Assembly: GCA_017460745.1 (NCBI GenBank)
Contig: JAFUAL010000057.1
Location: 1-64,000, forward strand
Direction of reading: 5' to 3'
Origin: Bacilli bacterium
Lineage (GTDB): Bacteria > Bacillota_I > Bacilli_A > RF39 > UBA660
Length of the DNA stretch: 64,000 nt
Shown here one piece after another: positions 24,298-32,971 of the stretch. Under the pieces are notes generated by a model. The model was not told the origin of the DNA. It made no database searches and worked only from the letters and a program-made list of their open reading frames with translations. Within the stretch, counting starts at the first letter, position 1. Each line of letters begins with the position of its first letter. The translations under genes and the position numbers were made by a program.

Positions 24298-25967
24298 TGA
24301 TAAGTATATATCCAGCAACAGAAGAACATTTTAGTTATATAGGAACGAAGATTTTAAAACCTATTCAAGCGATTATTACAAAGGAAGATAACGGAAAGTA
24401 TGAAATAGATTTAAAGGATACTATCGAAAATATTGATTACTATCAAGAAGGATTAATAATTAGAGTTCCAACCCCATGGGGATATCAGGGATTTAGATTA
24501 ACAAATCCAAAGAAACAAAATAGATATTGCACCTGTAAAGGATATCATTTGTATTTTGATACAAAAAGATATTTAATATGGGATTCTTATGTCGTAGATA
24601 AAAATTGTAATGATGCCTTAGACCATTTAAATAATGCTTGTGATAGTGAGACACCATTTAATTTTATTTCAGATATTCAAACAGTTGCTTCATATCGTTG
24701 TATAAGACATACACTTGAAGAGGCAGTAGCATTAGTTATTGAAAGATGGGGAGGACATCTTGTTAGAGATAATTTTAATATAGGTGTAAGAAATGACATA
24801 GGAGAAGATAGAGGAGTTACTTTAAGATATGGAGTAAACATAAAAGAAACTGATTCCTCTGAAAAATGGGATGATGTTGTAACAAAAATCCTTCCTGTTG
24901 GAAAAGATGGAATAACTTTGCCGGAGAAATATATTGAATTAGAAGAAGAGTTATATGAAATTCCATATTCAAAAATAGTTCATTTCGACCAAGATAATAT
25001 CGTTGAAGAAGATTATACAGATGAAAACGGAACTTTGGATGAAGAAACCTATCACAATGATTTAGTGAGAGATTTAAGAAGTAAAGCAACAGCTCATTTA
25101 CAAGAGAATAAAATTCCTAAAGTAAATTATAAAATTAATGCTTATATTAAAAATGTTTCAGATATTGGTGATGTAATTCATGTAAATCATCCAAAGTGTA
25201 AAATAGATATAACTACCAATGTAATAGGAATTGAATACGATTGTATAAGAGAACAATATACAAAAATAGAATTTGGAAACTTTAAGGAAAAATTGGAAAA
25301 TTTAAGAGAAAACATTATATCAACGGTTACAACACAAATTACCGGAGAATCTAACGAGAAAATAGCAAAATTACAAAGAGATTTAGAAACCGCAACAAAT
25401 AGAATCATGTCAGCAATGACTGATTCTTTTGTTATATATGACGGAAACAAAATCATGATTGTTGATTCATTGCCAGCAGAAAGTGCAAGAAATGTAATTT
25501 TAATAAATAATGGTGGTATCGGATTTAGTCAGAATGGAATAAACGGAACATTTAAATCAGCATGGACTATCGATGGAACACTAGATATGCAACAAATTAA
25601 TGTAATAAATTTAGTCGCAGATATGATTAAAGGAGGAACATTAAAACTTGGTTCAGTTTTAAATGAATCAGGAAAAATGGAACTTTATGATGAGGCAAAT
25701 AGATTGATTTGTTTAGCAGATAAAACAGGTTTAACAGTCTATTGTGAAGATGGAACATATGTAAAGTTAAATCCAGAAGTCGGTTTTGCAGGATACGATG
25801 CTCAAGATAACAAAATATATTGGGTGGATGGAGATGAATTTCATCAAAAGAAATCTGTAGTAGAAGAAGAAATAACAATAGCAAGTAAATTGAGAGAAAT
25901 ACCAATTACCATAACAGAAAACGGACAAATCATAAACGATGGAATTGGTTTTGTTGCTTTGGTATAA
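24297..25967 (+). CDS. Tail-associated protein/endopeptidase-type hub (Tal)
   Basis: ATG 24297 overlaps the Dit stop (TAATG), giving 556 residues. The N-terminal 330 residues follow the gp27-like hub fold of phage minor structural proteins (KILKPIQAIITKEDNGKYEIDL, then RWGGHLVRDNFNIG). A coiled-coil linker (ENLRENIISTVTTQ...NEKIAKLQRDLETATNRI) and a beta-rich C-terminal part with DGTLDMQQINVINL follow. It closes the tail tube and may carry the cell-wall-facing domain. Confidence 0.87.
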   Translation: MISIYPATEEHFSYIGTKILKPIQAIITKEDNGKYEIDLKDTIENIDYYQEGLIIRVPTPWGYQGFRLTNPKKQNRYCTCKGYHLYFDTKRYLIWDSYVVDKNCNDALDHLNNACDSETPFNFISDIQTVASYRCIRHTLEEAVALVIERWGGHLVRDNFNIGVRNDIGEDRGVTLRYGVNIKETDSSEKWDDVVTKILPVGKDGITLPEKYIELEEELYEIPYSKIVHFDQDNIVEEDYTDENGTLDEETYHNDLVRDLRSKATAHLQENKIPKVNYKINAYIKNVSDIGDVIHVNHPKCKIDITTNVIGIEYDCIREQYTKIEFGNFKEKLENLRENIISTVTTQITGESNEKIAKLQRDLETATNRIMSAMTDSFVIYDGNKIMIVDSLPAESARNVILINNGGIGFSQNGINGTFKSAWTIDGTLDMQQINVINLVADMIKGGTLKLGSVLNESGKMELYDEANRLICLADKTGLTVYCEDGTYVKLNPEVGFAGYDAQDNKIYWVDGDEFHQKKSVVEEEITIASKLREIPITITENGQIINDGIGFVALV

Positions 25968-25980
25968 GGAGGTGGCATAA

Positions 25981-27552
25981 ATGGCAGGTTCAGTAAGTTT
26001 TAGTAAAGCAAGTGATGGGCAACATGGAAGTCATTATCCACAGACTTTAACAGTTTCATATGATAATTATGATGTATCCAATAATAGAACATACGTTAGA
26101 ATAGTTTATCAAAGATCAACAGATAATCAGTCATCATATTACAATTATGGATATGCTAATCCATCACAAATTAGTATCGATGGTTCACAAGTTGCTAGTG
26201 CAACTCCTTACTCGGCTCATAGAACACAAGTAACACAAACTTTATGTTCTTGGGAAGGTTATATTTATCATAATAATGATGGAACAAAATCTATAAATGT
26301 AAGTGCAAGTTTTAGTTCATCATCTCCAAATCTTTCAAGTGGTAGTGTTAGTGGAACAGTCCAGTTACCTACAATACCAAGAGAGGCAAAAATAACAAGT
26401 GCAAGTAATTTCAATGATGAAGGAAATCCAACGATGAATTTTAGCAATCCAGCTGGTTTCTCTATGAATGTTTGGTTAGAACCTAATCCAAATGGAACAC
26501 ATTTATGTATTAGAGAAAATATATCCAATACTGGAACATATACATGGAATTTAACTGAAACCGAAAGAAATCAATTAAGACAAGCATGTAGTGGTAATAG
26601 TTGCACCATAAGATATGGAATTTACACTAATATTAATGGAACACAATATGCAAGTTATGTTGACAAAACAATGACAATTGTAAATGGTAATCCAACATTT
26701 ACATCTTCAGATGTTATATATCAGGATATTGATAGTAGTATTGTTGCAATAACTGGAGATAATCAAAAAATTGTAAGAAATAACTCTAATTTAGCGGTTA
26801 GAATAGCAGAGGCAACAGCAAATAAATATGCATCAATTTCAAAATATGAAGTTACATTTAATGGAGAAACTCAAACATTAAATGCATCGTCTGTTAGTGG
26901 ATATTGTGCTATAAATTATGGAACAGTTAATATAAGTCAGGATACAACATTATCAGTGAAAGTCATTGATTCAAGAGGAAATTATACAACAGTTAATAAA
27001 ACAATAACAATATTGGACTGGGTATTACCATCAGCAGTTCTATCAGTCAAGAGATTAAATAATTATGAGGACAATACCAAAATAAAGGTTCAAACTACAA
27101 TTTCAAGTGTAGATAATAAAAATGCAATAACATCTATTAAATATAGATATAAAAGAACAACAGATGCTAGTTATCCAACACCAGCATCTTATACAACAAT
27201 AAATGATAATACTGAATATGAAATTGTTTTAAATAAATTATATTCATTTGATTTTCAATTTGTAATTCAGGATAAATTTGGAACAAAAACTTATAATTTA
27301 ACACTTGCAAAAGGTATTCCTATAATGTTTATTGATGTATTACTTAAATCAGTAGGAATTAATTGTTTTCCTACAAAAGAAAATGCATTAGAAGTAGAAG
27401 GATACGATTTTACTGAAATACATCCAGTTAATTCAGTTTTAGTAACTTCTACCAATGTAAATCCAATGAGTAGCACAAGTGGCACTTGGGTATTATTAAC
27501 TACTCAAACAATTAATAATGTAACTTTATATTATTGGAATAGAACAGAATAA
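25981..27552 (+). CDS. DUF859-like phage tail structural protein
   Basis: A 523-residue, Ser/Thr/Asn-rich protein of stacked beta domains behind AAGGAGGTGGC. The first 125 residues form a jelly-roll-like domain ending in VQLPTIPREA, a hallmark of DUF859 tail proteins; later domains are Ig/FN3-like, and the C-terminus (GYDFTEIHPVNSVL, then WVLL) resembles a short fibre tip. Likely a tail-tip fibre upstream of the DGR-varied fibre. Confidence 0.75.
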   Translation: MAGSVSFSKASDGQHGSHYPQTLTVSYDNYDVSNNRTYVRIVYQRSTDNQSSYYNYGYANPSQISIDGSQVASATPYSAHRTQVTQTLCSWEGYIYHNNDGTKSINVSASFSSSSPNLSSGSVSGTVQLPTIPREAKITSASNFNDEGNPTMNFSNPAGFSMNVWLEPNPNGTHLCIRENISNTGTYTWNLTETERNQLRQACSGNSCTIRYGIYTNINGTQYASYVDKTMTIVNGNPTFTSSDVIYQDIDSSIVAITGDNQKIVRNNSNLAVRIAEATANKYASISKYEVTFNGETQTLNASSVSGYCAINYGTVNISQDTTLSVKVIDSRGNYTTVNKTITILDWVLPSAVLSVKRLNNYEDNTKIKVQTTISSVDNKNAITSIKYRYKRTTDASYPTPASYTTINDNTEYEIVLNKLYSFDFQFVIQDKFGTKTYNLTLAKGIPIMFIDVLLKSVGINCFPTKENALEVEGYDFTEIHPVNSVLVTSTNVNPMSSTSGTWVLLTTQTINNVTLYYWNRTE

Positions 27553-27569
27553 TTTTAAGGAGGGATAAA

Positions 27570-29699
27570 ATGGAAAATAAAAGTTATGATGTTTTAGTAA
27601 ATTTTGATGGGGCAGGAAGTATATCTTCCGATCCAATAGTTATAGCAAAAGGCGATTATAATTCCATAACTTTAAATTTTGAAATGAATATATCTGATTA
27701 TTTATTAGCAATGTTTTATTTAGTAAAACCTGATGGAACATATTTTGCCGATTTAATAGAAGATAGTTCAATCACATTTAAAGATAGTAATACCTTTAAT
27801 AAAGAAGGTTATTATCATTATGGAATAGCACTTTACGATGAAGATAGTAAATTAACAAATGCATCTAAAGGTCTTATTAAAGTTGTTGATAATGCATCAG
27901 AAACAGTTTCAGAGGAAGCTGTAAATGATAGTCAATTTCCTGTATTAGATAATTTAATAAATAGAGTATTACAGATGCAATCATCAATTGAAGAAACAAT
28001 AAGTGGTATTGAAGAATATAATGCAAATGCAGCAGAAAAATTAAGCATTTTTAATAATAATTATCAAACAAAAATTGATAATATAAATGCAAATATATTA
28101 ACAATAGAAGAAGATGCTGAAGAAACAACTGGAATTACATTTAGCGATTGGGGAAACTCAAAAAGAGTAGAAGAGTGTATCAAAAATCATTTTGCATTAA
28201 CACCTGATGATAAAATATACACTGTTAGATTTCCTTTATGGGAAACATCAAATACATGTGCTGGAGAAAAATTAGATGATAATATTGGAAAATATGTTCA
28301 TTTAGCAACTGATACAATTAGAGAAGAAACAAATTATAGTCCAGCATGGGAAAGTATAGATTGTAATGCAGTAGTTGATTCAAACGGAGTTAGACATATA
28401 ACAGCTTTAAAAGGAGATGCAAATTTTAAAGATACAGGCGAAGTTGATGTATTCTGTTTATTTAGAACTTATTGGCAAAAAATATGGGTTGAAAATGGAT
28501 ATTTATATATTTCTAGGTCATTTGTTGAAAGAGAAGGTTATACAATAAATCCATTATCAGTTAATAAAGATGGAACATATAATTCTTGGTTTGTAATTGC
28601 AAAATATGTAGCAGGAAGAATTGGAAGTAAAATATATAGTTCAAAAGGATTAGCACCAGCACATTATTTAAATATAGCTTCAGCTCATAATCCAAGTGCA
28701 GAATGTGTATCTACAAATATCAATTATAGTGGATGCATTACATTAGGTCATGCAAGAGGAAATTATTATGGGGCAGGATTAATGGCAGAATATATGCATA
28801 TATTAACTACTTTCTATTTAAAATTTGCAACAAAAGATACTCAGTCGATTATGAAAGGAAATACAGATAATAATTATCAATATAATGTATCACAAGCAGA
28901 AGTTGATGTTAATAGGGTAATATTAACGACAGAACAGGCAAATAATATAGATTTATATAGTTGTGTATCAGTTGGAGATAGAGGAACTTATACAGATAAT
29001 GACCGTCGTCAATCTTATATGCATAATATAGTAAACGATGTAAGAGTAATCGGAAAAGAAGTTGTTGATGCAACACATACAGCTTTAATATTAGATCATG
29101 CTAATTTTAATACTACTTCTACAACTTATGTAAGCACAATGCATGAAATAAGTGGATATAGTGATTATATATTAGGTAGAAATGGCTCTATTGGTTCAAA
29201 TACGAATGGAAAACATGGATTTGTATTAGATGGAATCGAAATTGCAGTTGGTGGTTATGAAGTTGCTGGTAATGCTTTTATGGATATAGTAAATGCATCA
29301 GGAGATAGAGAAGTATATTATACAAATGATTCAACAAAACTTACAGGAACGGTGGCAACAGCTAAGTCAACTTATGAAAAATCAGACTTAGTAATAAGAC
29401 CAGCATCTTTAAATGGATGGAAATATATTACTGAATATGGTTTTGATACTAAAGATGGAATAGCAGTTCCAACAAATGCAGGACAAAGTGGAGCAGGTTC
29501 AGCAGTAGGTTATGCTGATGCATTAAATGTAGATACAGGAACGTCAGGACAAAGAGAGTTTCTCTTGCTCGGCTATTTGATTAGTGGCGCTTATGCCGGT
29601 TTGTCGTGCGTCCATGCGAATTCTAGTCTTACTAGTGGTGACTGGGTTATCCTCGCTCGCCTTTCAATCAATGGTGTAGGGGGTGAATTGACCGAATAG
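27570..29699 (+). CDS. BppU-type tail fibre, diversity-generating retroelement target protein
   Basis: A 709-residue protein. Residues 1-105 match the BppU N-terminal baseplate-attachment domain (DVLVNFDGAGSISS, then SITLNFEMNISDYL), followed by a coiled coil (about 130-185) and a long beta-rich receptor-binding region. The last 50 residues form the DGR variable C-type-lectin-like segment, with the invariant frame L-L-G, A-G-L-S-C, W and L-A-R around changed positions. The VR spans 29557-29667 near the 3' end. The DGR machinery lies directly downstream. It is expected to be the phage's receptor-binding protein, whose tip is rewritten to follow host surface change. Confidence 0.9.
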   Translation: MENKSYDVLVNFDGAGSISSDPIVIAKGDYNSITLNFEMNISDYLLAMFYLVKPDGTYFADLIEDSSITFKDSNTFNKEGYYHYGIALYDEDSKLTNASKGLIKVVDNASETVSEEAVNDSQFPVLDNLINRVLQMQSSIEETISGIEEYNANAAEKLSIFNNNYQTKIDNINANILTIEEDAEETTGITFSDWGNSKRVEECIKNHFALTPDDKIYTVRFPLWETSNTCAGEKLDDNIGKYVHLATDTIREETNYSPAWESIDCNAVVDSNGVRHITALKGDANFKDTGEVDVFCLFRTYWQKIWVENGYLYISRSFVEREGYTINPLSVNKDGTYNSWFVIAKYVAGRIGSKIYSSKGLAPAHYLNIASAHNPSAECVSTNINYSGCITLGHARGNYYGAGLMAEYMHILTTFYLKFATKDTQSIMKGNTDNNYQYNVSQAEVDVNRVILTTEQANNIDLYSCVSVGDRGTYTDNDRRQSYMHNIVNDVRVIGKEVVDATHTALILDHANFNTTSTTYVSTMHEISGYSDYILGRNGSIGSNTNGKHGFVLDGIEIAVGGYEVAGNAFMDIVNASGDREVYYTNDSTKLTGTVATAKSTYEKSDLVIRPASLNGWKYITEYGFDTKDGIAVPTNAGQSGAGSAVGYADALNVDTGTSGQREFLLLGYLISGAYAGLSCVHANSSLTSGDWVILARLSINGVGGELTE
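29557..29667 (+). repeat. DGR variable repeat (VR)
   Basis: This 111-bp stretch at the 3' end of the tail-fibre gene aligns without gaps to 29779-29889. It begins with AGTTTCTCTTGCTCGGC in both copies and differs at 16 positions, every one an adenine in the other copy. Ten of the altered codons are AAT or AAC in the template. The GC-rich end (CCTCGCTCGC) is unchanged and would serve as the site where mutagenic homing initiates. Confidence 0.95.
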
Positions 29700-29705
29700 G
29701 TCAAG

Positions 29706-29719
29706 AGGGGAACTCCCCT
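29706..29719 (+). other. Hairpin downstream of VR (DGR homing-type hairpin)
   Basis: AGGGG (29706-29710) and CCCCT (29715-29719) flank AACT just after the target gene stop. Known DGRs often need a short hairpin downstream of VR for efficient retrohoming. There is no T-run, so it is not a normal terminator. Its last base is the first base of the -35 box of the template promoter. Confidence 0.6.
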
Positions 29720-29747
29720 TAACATAAAACATAAAATGTGATATAAT
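29719..29747 (+). promoter_or_regulatory. Promoter of the DGR template RNA and RT
   Basis: TTAACA at 29719-29724, a 17-bp spacer, and TATAAT at 29742-29747 with TGA before it (extended -10). This is close to the sigma-A consensus and would start transcription near 29754, about 25 nt before the template repeat. It gives the DGR RNA its own promoter, independent of the late operon. Confidence 0.75.
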
Positions 29748-29753
29748 GATACC

Positions 29754-30089
29754 TATAAGGATATCAAAAAAAGAGGTTAGTTTCTCTTGCTCGGCAATTT
29801 GAATAATGGAACTAATGCCGGTTTGTCGTGCGTCAATGCGAATAATAGTCTAACTAATGGTAACTGGAATATCCTCGCTCGCAATTCAAGGTAGTATAAT
29901 GAGTCAATTTTTGATACCGCACCTGAGAAGGGCATGTAGAAATACATCTTTAGCATTGCTAAAATTATGAGATTGTAACACCAATTACGAAAGTCAATTT
30001 TGATTAGTAGTGAATGTTATATGTTTTGATATAACATGGGATTAGTAGAAAAACCGAAAGTCCCTGATATCTTGAAAGGAAGATAACAG
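29754..30089 (+). ncRNA. DGR RNA: template repeat plus structured spacer
   Basis: The transcript from the upstream promoter would contain TR and a 200-nt spacer leading to the RT start. The spacer has an ATGTA-GAAA-TACAT hairpin with a GNRA loop (29934-29947), a TTTAGC/GCTAAA hairpin (29949-29963) and a perfect 9-bp stem (30014-30022 with 30029-30037). The last is flanked by direct copies of GATTAGTAG (30002-30010 and 30040-30048). In studied DGRs, the RNA after TR is bound by RT-Avd and primes cDNA synthesis; the same role is inferred here. Confidence 0.7.
29779..29889 (+). repeat. DGR template repeat (TR)
   Basis: A 111-bp non-coding copy of the VR, rich in AAT/AAC codons in the reading frame of the target. 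It contains 31 adenines, of which 16 are changed in VR. It is clearly more GC-rich than its flanks apart from the AAY codons. It lies 80 bp after the target gene and 200 bp before the RT. Confidence 0.95.
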
Positions 30090-31295
30090 ATGAAAAGATA
30101 CTTAAGCAAGTTTGATTTATCTTTGGAATTTGTAAAATATAGTGTTTACGATTGTTTAGACGGAACTACCAATGGTAAGCAAAGATTTACAAGATTTGAT
30201 ACATCTTGTCTCTTTGCTGAATATGTGGAGAAGTTATTTTCATACAATAAAAAGTATGTAATAACTTCTAAACATAAATTAGAAGAAAGAATAAGAGAAA
30301 TTGCTCGAGAAGATAGAACAAAACTTTATTTTCTTGTTGATTATTTGTCAGAGCAATTATATACAGAAATTAAAGAACGAAAAATAAATTTATTACCTAT
30401 TAGATATGATAATAGATTAGACGGACATAGTAAAAAAATAAGAAGAATAGGAATTGCTAGCATGAAACAACAATGTTATGACTATATTGCTGTTGATGCT
30501 TGTAAAGAGATGTTTTTAGCAAAAATAGGACATCATCAATGTGCCTCTCTAAAAAATAAAGGTCAATTATTTGGAAAAAATGCAATTGAAACTTGGATTA
30601 GAACTAATCCTAACAAATGCAAATGGGTATTTAAATGTGATATTAAAAAGTTTTATCCAAGTGTAAATCATGATATTATAAAAGGATATTTAGATAGAGA
30701 TATAAAAAATGATGATGTTAAATATTTGATTTTTTCTTTAATTGATAGTTATGATGAGGGACTTTGTATTGGTTCTTATCTTTGTCAATATTTAGCAAAT
30801 TATTTATTATCATATGCTTATCATTATGTCACAGAAATGCTTTATACAGAAAGACGAGGAAAAAGGCAGAATTTAATCCATCATGCATTGTTTTATATGG
30901 ATGACATCATTTTATTTGGTTCAAGCAAAAAGAATGTTAAAAAAGCATCTAAATTACTTGAAGAATTTTTAAATAATAAATTAGGTTTAACATTAAAACC
31001 TTCATATCAACTATTTCCTCTTGATTCTCGTCCAATAGATATGATGGGATATAAAATATATACATATAAAACTACCGTCAGAAAAAGAATATTTGATAGA
31101 GCAAACAAAGTATTTCTAAAATTAAAAAATCCTAAAAACGAAATGTCTTTAGGTGATGCTTATAAAGTTGTATCCTATTATGGATATTTTAAGCACTCTT
31201 TCAGCAAGAAATATACAAGGAAAGTAAAACTAAATAAAACATTAAAAAAAGCGAAGGAGGTAATATCGAATGCAACGAAAAAGAGCAATATTTAG
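30090..31295 (+). CDS. DGR reverse transcriptase
   Basis: A 401-residue protein behind AAAGGAAG. Catalytic motifs are KCDIKKFYPS (182-191), IGSYLCQYLAN (227-237) and FYMDD (268-272), followed by MMGYKIY and a thumb-like YYGYFKHSFSKKY. The IGSYxxQ form of motif 4 is typical of DGR reverse transcriptases, although Cys replaces the usual Ser before Gln. About 100 residues precede the first RT motif, a longer N-terminal region than in the common short DGR RTs. It is expected to copy TR with errors at adenines. No avd gene is seen on either side. Confidence 0.95.
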   Translation: MKRYLSKFDLSLEFVKYSVYDCLDGTTNGKQRFTRFDTSCLFAEYVEKLFSYNKKYVITSKHKLEERIREIAREDRTKLYFLVDYLSEQLYTEIKERKINLLPIRYDNRLDGHSKKIRRIGIASMKQQCYDYIAVDACKEMFLAKIGHHQCASLKNKGQLFGKNAIETWIRTNPNKCKWVFKCDIKKFYPSVNHDIIKGYLDRDIKNDDVKYLIFSLIDSYDEGLCIGSYLCQYLANYLLSYAYHYVTEMLYTERRGKRQNLIHHALFYMDDIILFGSSKKNVKKASKLLEEFLNNKLGLTLKPSYQLFPLDSRPIDMMGYKIYTYKTTVRKRIFDRANKVFLKLKNPKNEMSLGDAYKVVSYYGYFKHSFSKKYTRKVKLNKTLKKAKEVISNATKKSNI

Positions 31296-31584
31296 TGATA
31301 AACAACCTGAATACAGGTATATGCCATTAGGTAATGGTTTTGCAGATGTATTTATATATAAATTTATTGAAGAGATTACAGATAAAGAAGGGAATGTAAG
31401 CAATTTATATGAATTTAATGAATTTAGAGTAAATACTCAAGAAATTACAGAAGAAATGATTAGTGGTAATCCATTGGATTATTTAGATTATTCAGCTGAA
31501 GAAGAGGCAATTGCATTGGAAGATAGAGTTAGTGCAATAGAAGAGGCAATTGTTGAATTAGCGGAGGTGATTTCAGGTGATTAA
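31270..31584 (+). CDS. Small phage tail-region protein
   Basis: A 104-residue acidic protein that overlaps the RT 3' end by 26 nt and has AAGGAGG upstream. N-terminal Tyr/Phe-rich segment (MPLGNGFADVFIYKFIEEI), Glu-rich helical tail. Similar genes lie between tail fibres and XkdX-type micropeptides in firmicute prophages. It is not an Avd: the sequence is acidic and beta-like at the N-terminus rather than a basic four-helix bundle. Confidence 0.65.
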   Translation: MQRKRAIFSDKQPEYRYMPLGNGFADVFIYKFIEEITDKEGNVSNLYEFNEFRVNTQEITEEMISGNPLDYLDYSAEEEAIALEDRVSAIEEAIVELAEVISGD

Positions 31585-31678
31585 GTTTTATGTAACTCAA
31601 ATCAAATTAAAAAAGATGACAATAGATGATGTTCCAACAAGATGGAGAGAAAAAGTTAGAGAAGAATTGGAAAAATAG
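31577..31678 (+). CDS. 33-residue CD1375-like phage protein
   Basis: GTG 31577, 7 nt after GGAGGTGA, opens a frame ending at TAG 31676-31678. The sequence IKFYVTQIKLKKMTIDDVP then RWREKVREELEK fits the very short CD1375-type proteins found before the lysis cassette of clostridial and related phages. Assignment is by pattern and place. Confidence 0.6.
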   Translation: MIKFYVTQIKLKKMTIDDVPTRWREKVREELEK

Positions 31679-31700
31679 GGCAACATAAAGTTGTCTTTTT
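31679..31700 (+). terminator. Short terminator before the lysis cassette
   Basis: GGCAAC and GTTGTC (6 bp with one G-U) enclose ATAAA and are followed by five Ts. It is weak but placed exactly between the tail and lysis units. Confidence 0.5.
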
Positions 31701-31720
31701 AATTGGAGGAATAAATAGGT

Positions 31721-32017
31721 ATGAATAAAGAAGAGATTAAGCAACTTACTGAGACAACAGAAAGAAGTAAATCTAATTCCAAACGATTAGATGGTTTAGA
31801 AAAAAGAGTGGAGGATATCCACTCTTTAACTATATCTGTGAAAGAATTGGCAACAGAATTAAAAAATATGCGAGAAGATATGAATAAGATTGACGATAGG
31901 GTTGTAGAAATAGAAAAAAAACCATCAAAAAAATTAGATTCAATCTGGGGGTATATTGTAAGTGCGGTTGTTAGTGGTTTAATAGTGTTTATCTTTACGA
32001 AATTAGGAATGAGATAG
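31721..32017 (+). CDS. XhlA-type haemolysin/holin accessory protein
   Basis: A 98-residue protein: coiled coil from residue 5 to about 68 (KRVEDIHSLTISVKELATELKNM), then one C-terminal transmembrane helix (IWGYIVSAVVSGLIVFIFTKL). This is the XhlA layout from PBSX-like prophages, where the protein acts with the holin in lysis. AGGAGGAATAAAT is upstream. Confidence 0.8.
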   Translation: MNKEEIKQLTETTERSKSNSKRLDGLEKRVEDIHSLTISVKELATELKNMREDMNKIDDRVVEIEKKPSKKLDSIWGYIVSAVVSGLIVFIFTKLGMR

Positions 32018-32028
32018 GAGGAATTATA

Positions 32029-32232
32029 ATGAAAAGTAATTTTGTAAAATGGTTAAAATGTGCTGGAGTAAGAGCAATTAAAACAGTAGCACAAACAGCA
32101 GTAGCAATGATTGGAACTGGAGCAGTTATGAGTGATATTAATTGGGTAATGGTTGGTAGTGCAAGTTTATTAGCAGGAATATTAAGTATGCTAACGAGTG
32201 TTGCAGGTATTCCTGAAGTGGAAAATGAATAG
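32029..32232 (+). CDS. Phage holin (r1t-like)
   Basis: A 67-residue protein with a basic N-terminus (NFVKWLKCAGVRAIKTVA), two short membrane helices (TAVAMIGTGAVM and NWVMVGSASLLAGILSML) and a PEVENE tail, the pattern of r1t-family holins. Located directly before the endolysin. Confidence 0.82.
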   Translation: MKSNFVKWLKCAGVRAIKTVAQTAVAMIGTGAVMSDINWVMVGSASLLAGILSMLTSVAGIPEVENE

Positions 32233-32244
32233 GAGGAATAAATT

Positions 32245-32967
32245 ATGAGTAGATATGTAAAAGATGTTGAATGGGGAAGGCAATTTCCTAATTTTAGAAA
32301 AAGTGAATTTGCATGTCCTAAATATTGTAATGGATATGGAAATGGAATTGCAAAAAGTCTTGTAAAAGTATTGCAAACTTTAAGAAATAAATATGGTGCT
32401 GTTAATATTACAAGTGGATATAGATGCAAACAATATAATTCTACTTTAAAAGGTGCAAGTGCTGATTCATGGCATCTATATGGTCAGGCAGCAGATTTCT
32501 ATTTTGCAAACGGAATACTTGGAGATCAAAACAAAAGAATTGCCATTGTAAATGAAATTAAGAAAATGCCAAACGTTCATTGGAGTTATTGCAATGTTAA
32601 TGGTAATCATCCAAACATGGGTTCAGCAATTCATGTTGATTGTTATTTAGTAGATGTAGATGTAATGGATTTACAAAGTGTTTTAAATAGTCAATATGGA
32701 TGCGGATTAGCAGTTGATGGAAGTTTTGGAAATTTAACAGGTAATGCTTGTTCTAAAAACTATTTATATTATGGAAAAAATGCACCAATTCATATTAAAT
32801 GGTTACAAAACAGACTTATTCAATTAGGATATTCTGTAGGTGCAAGTGGAGCAGATGGACAATTTGGAAACGATACTTTAAATGCTGTTAAGAAATTCCA
32901 ACAAGACAATGGATTAGCAGTTGATGGATATGTTGGAAAAGAAACTCATTTGAAATTAGTTATATAA
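32245..32967 (+). CDS. Endolysin: M15 peptidase plus PG-binding domain
   Basis: A 240-residue protein. Residues about 10-145 form a peptidase M15A domain with the zinc ligands in SWHLYGQAAD and HVDC and the ITSGYRCKQYN loop. Residues about 170-238 form a PG_binding_1 domain (IKWLQNRLIQLGYS, then DTLNAVKKFQQDNGL). It cleaves peptide crosslinks or D-Ala-containing stems of the host wall. No signal peptide, so it depends on the holin. Confidence 0.92.
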   Translation: MSRYVKDVEWGRQFPNFRKSEFACPKYCNGYGNGIAKSLVKVLQTLRNKYGAVNITSGYRCKQYNSTLKGASADSWHLYGQAADFYFANGILGDQNKRIAIVNEIKKMPNVHWSYCNVNGNHPNMGSAIHVDCYLVDVDVMDLQSVLNSQYGCGLAVDGSFGNLTGNACSKNYLYYGKNAPIHIKWLQNRLIQLGYSVGASGADGQFGNDTLNAVKKFQQDNGLAVDGYVGKETHLKLVI

Positions 32968-32971
32968 AAAG

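Noticed and set aside
29706-29719. Hairpin after the tail-fibre gene as a rho-independent terminator
   Set aside because: There is no T-run after the stem; the next bases are TAACAT. Its place fits a DGR hairpin better.
31270-31584. Small gene after the RT as the missing Avd
   Set aside because: It is acidic, beta-like at the N-terminus and resembles tail-region proteins seen without any DGR; Avd is a basic all-helical protein.
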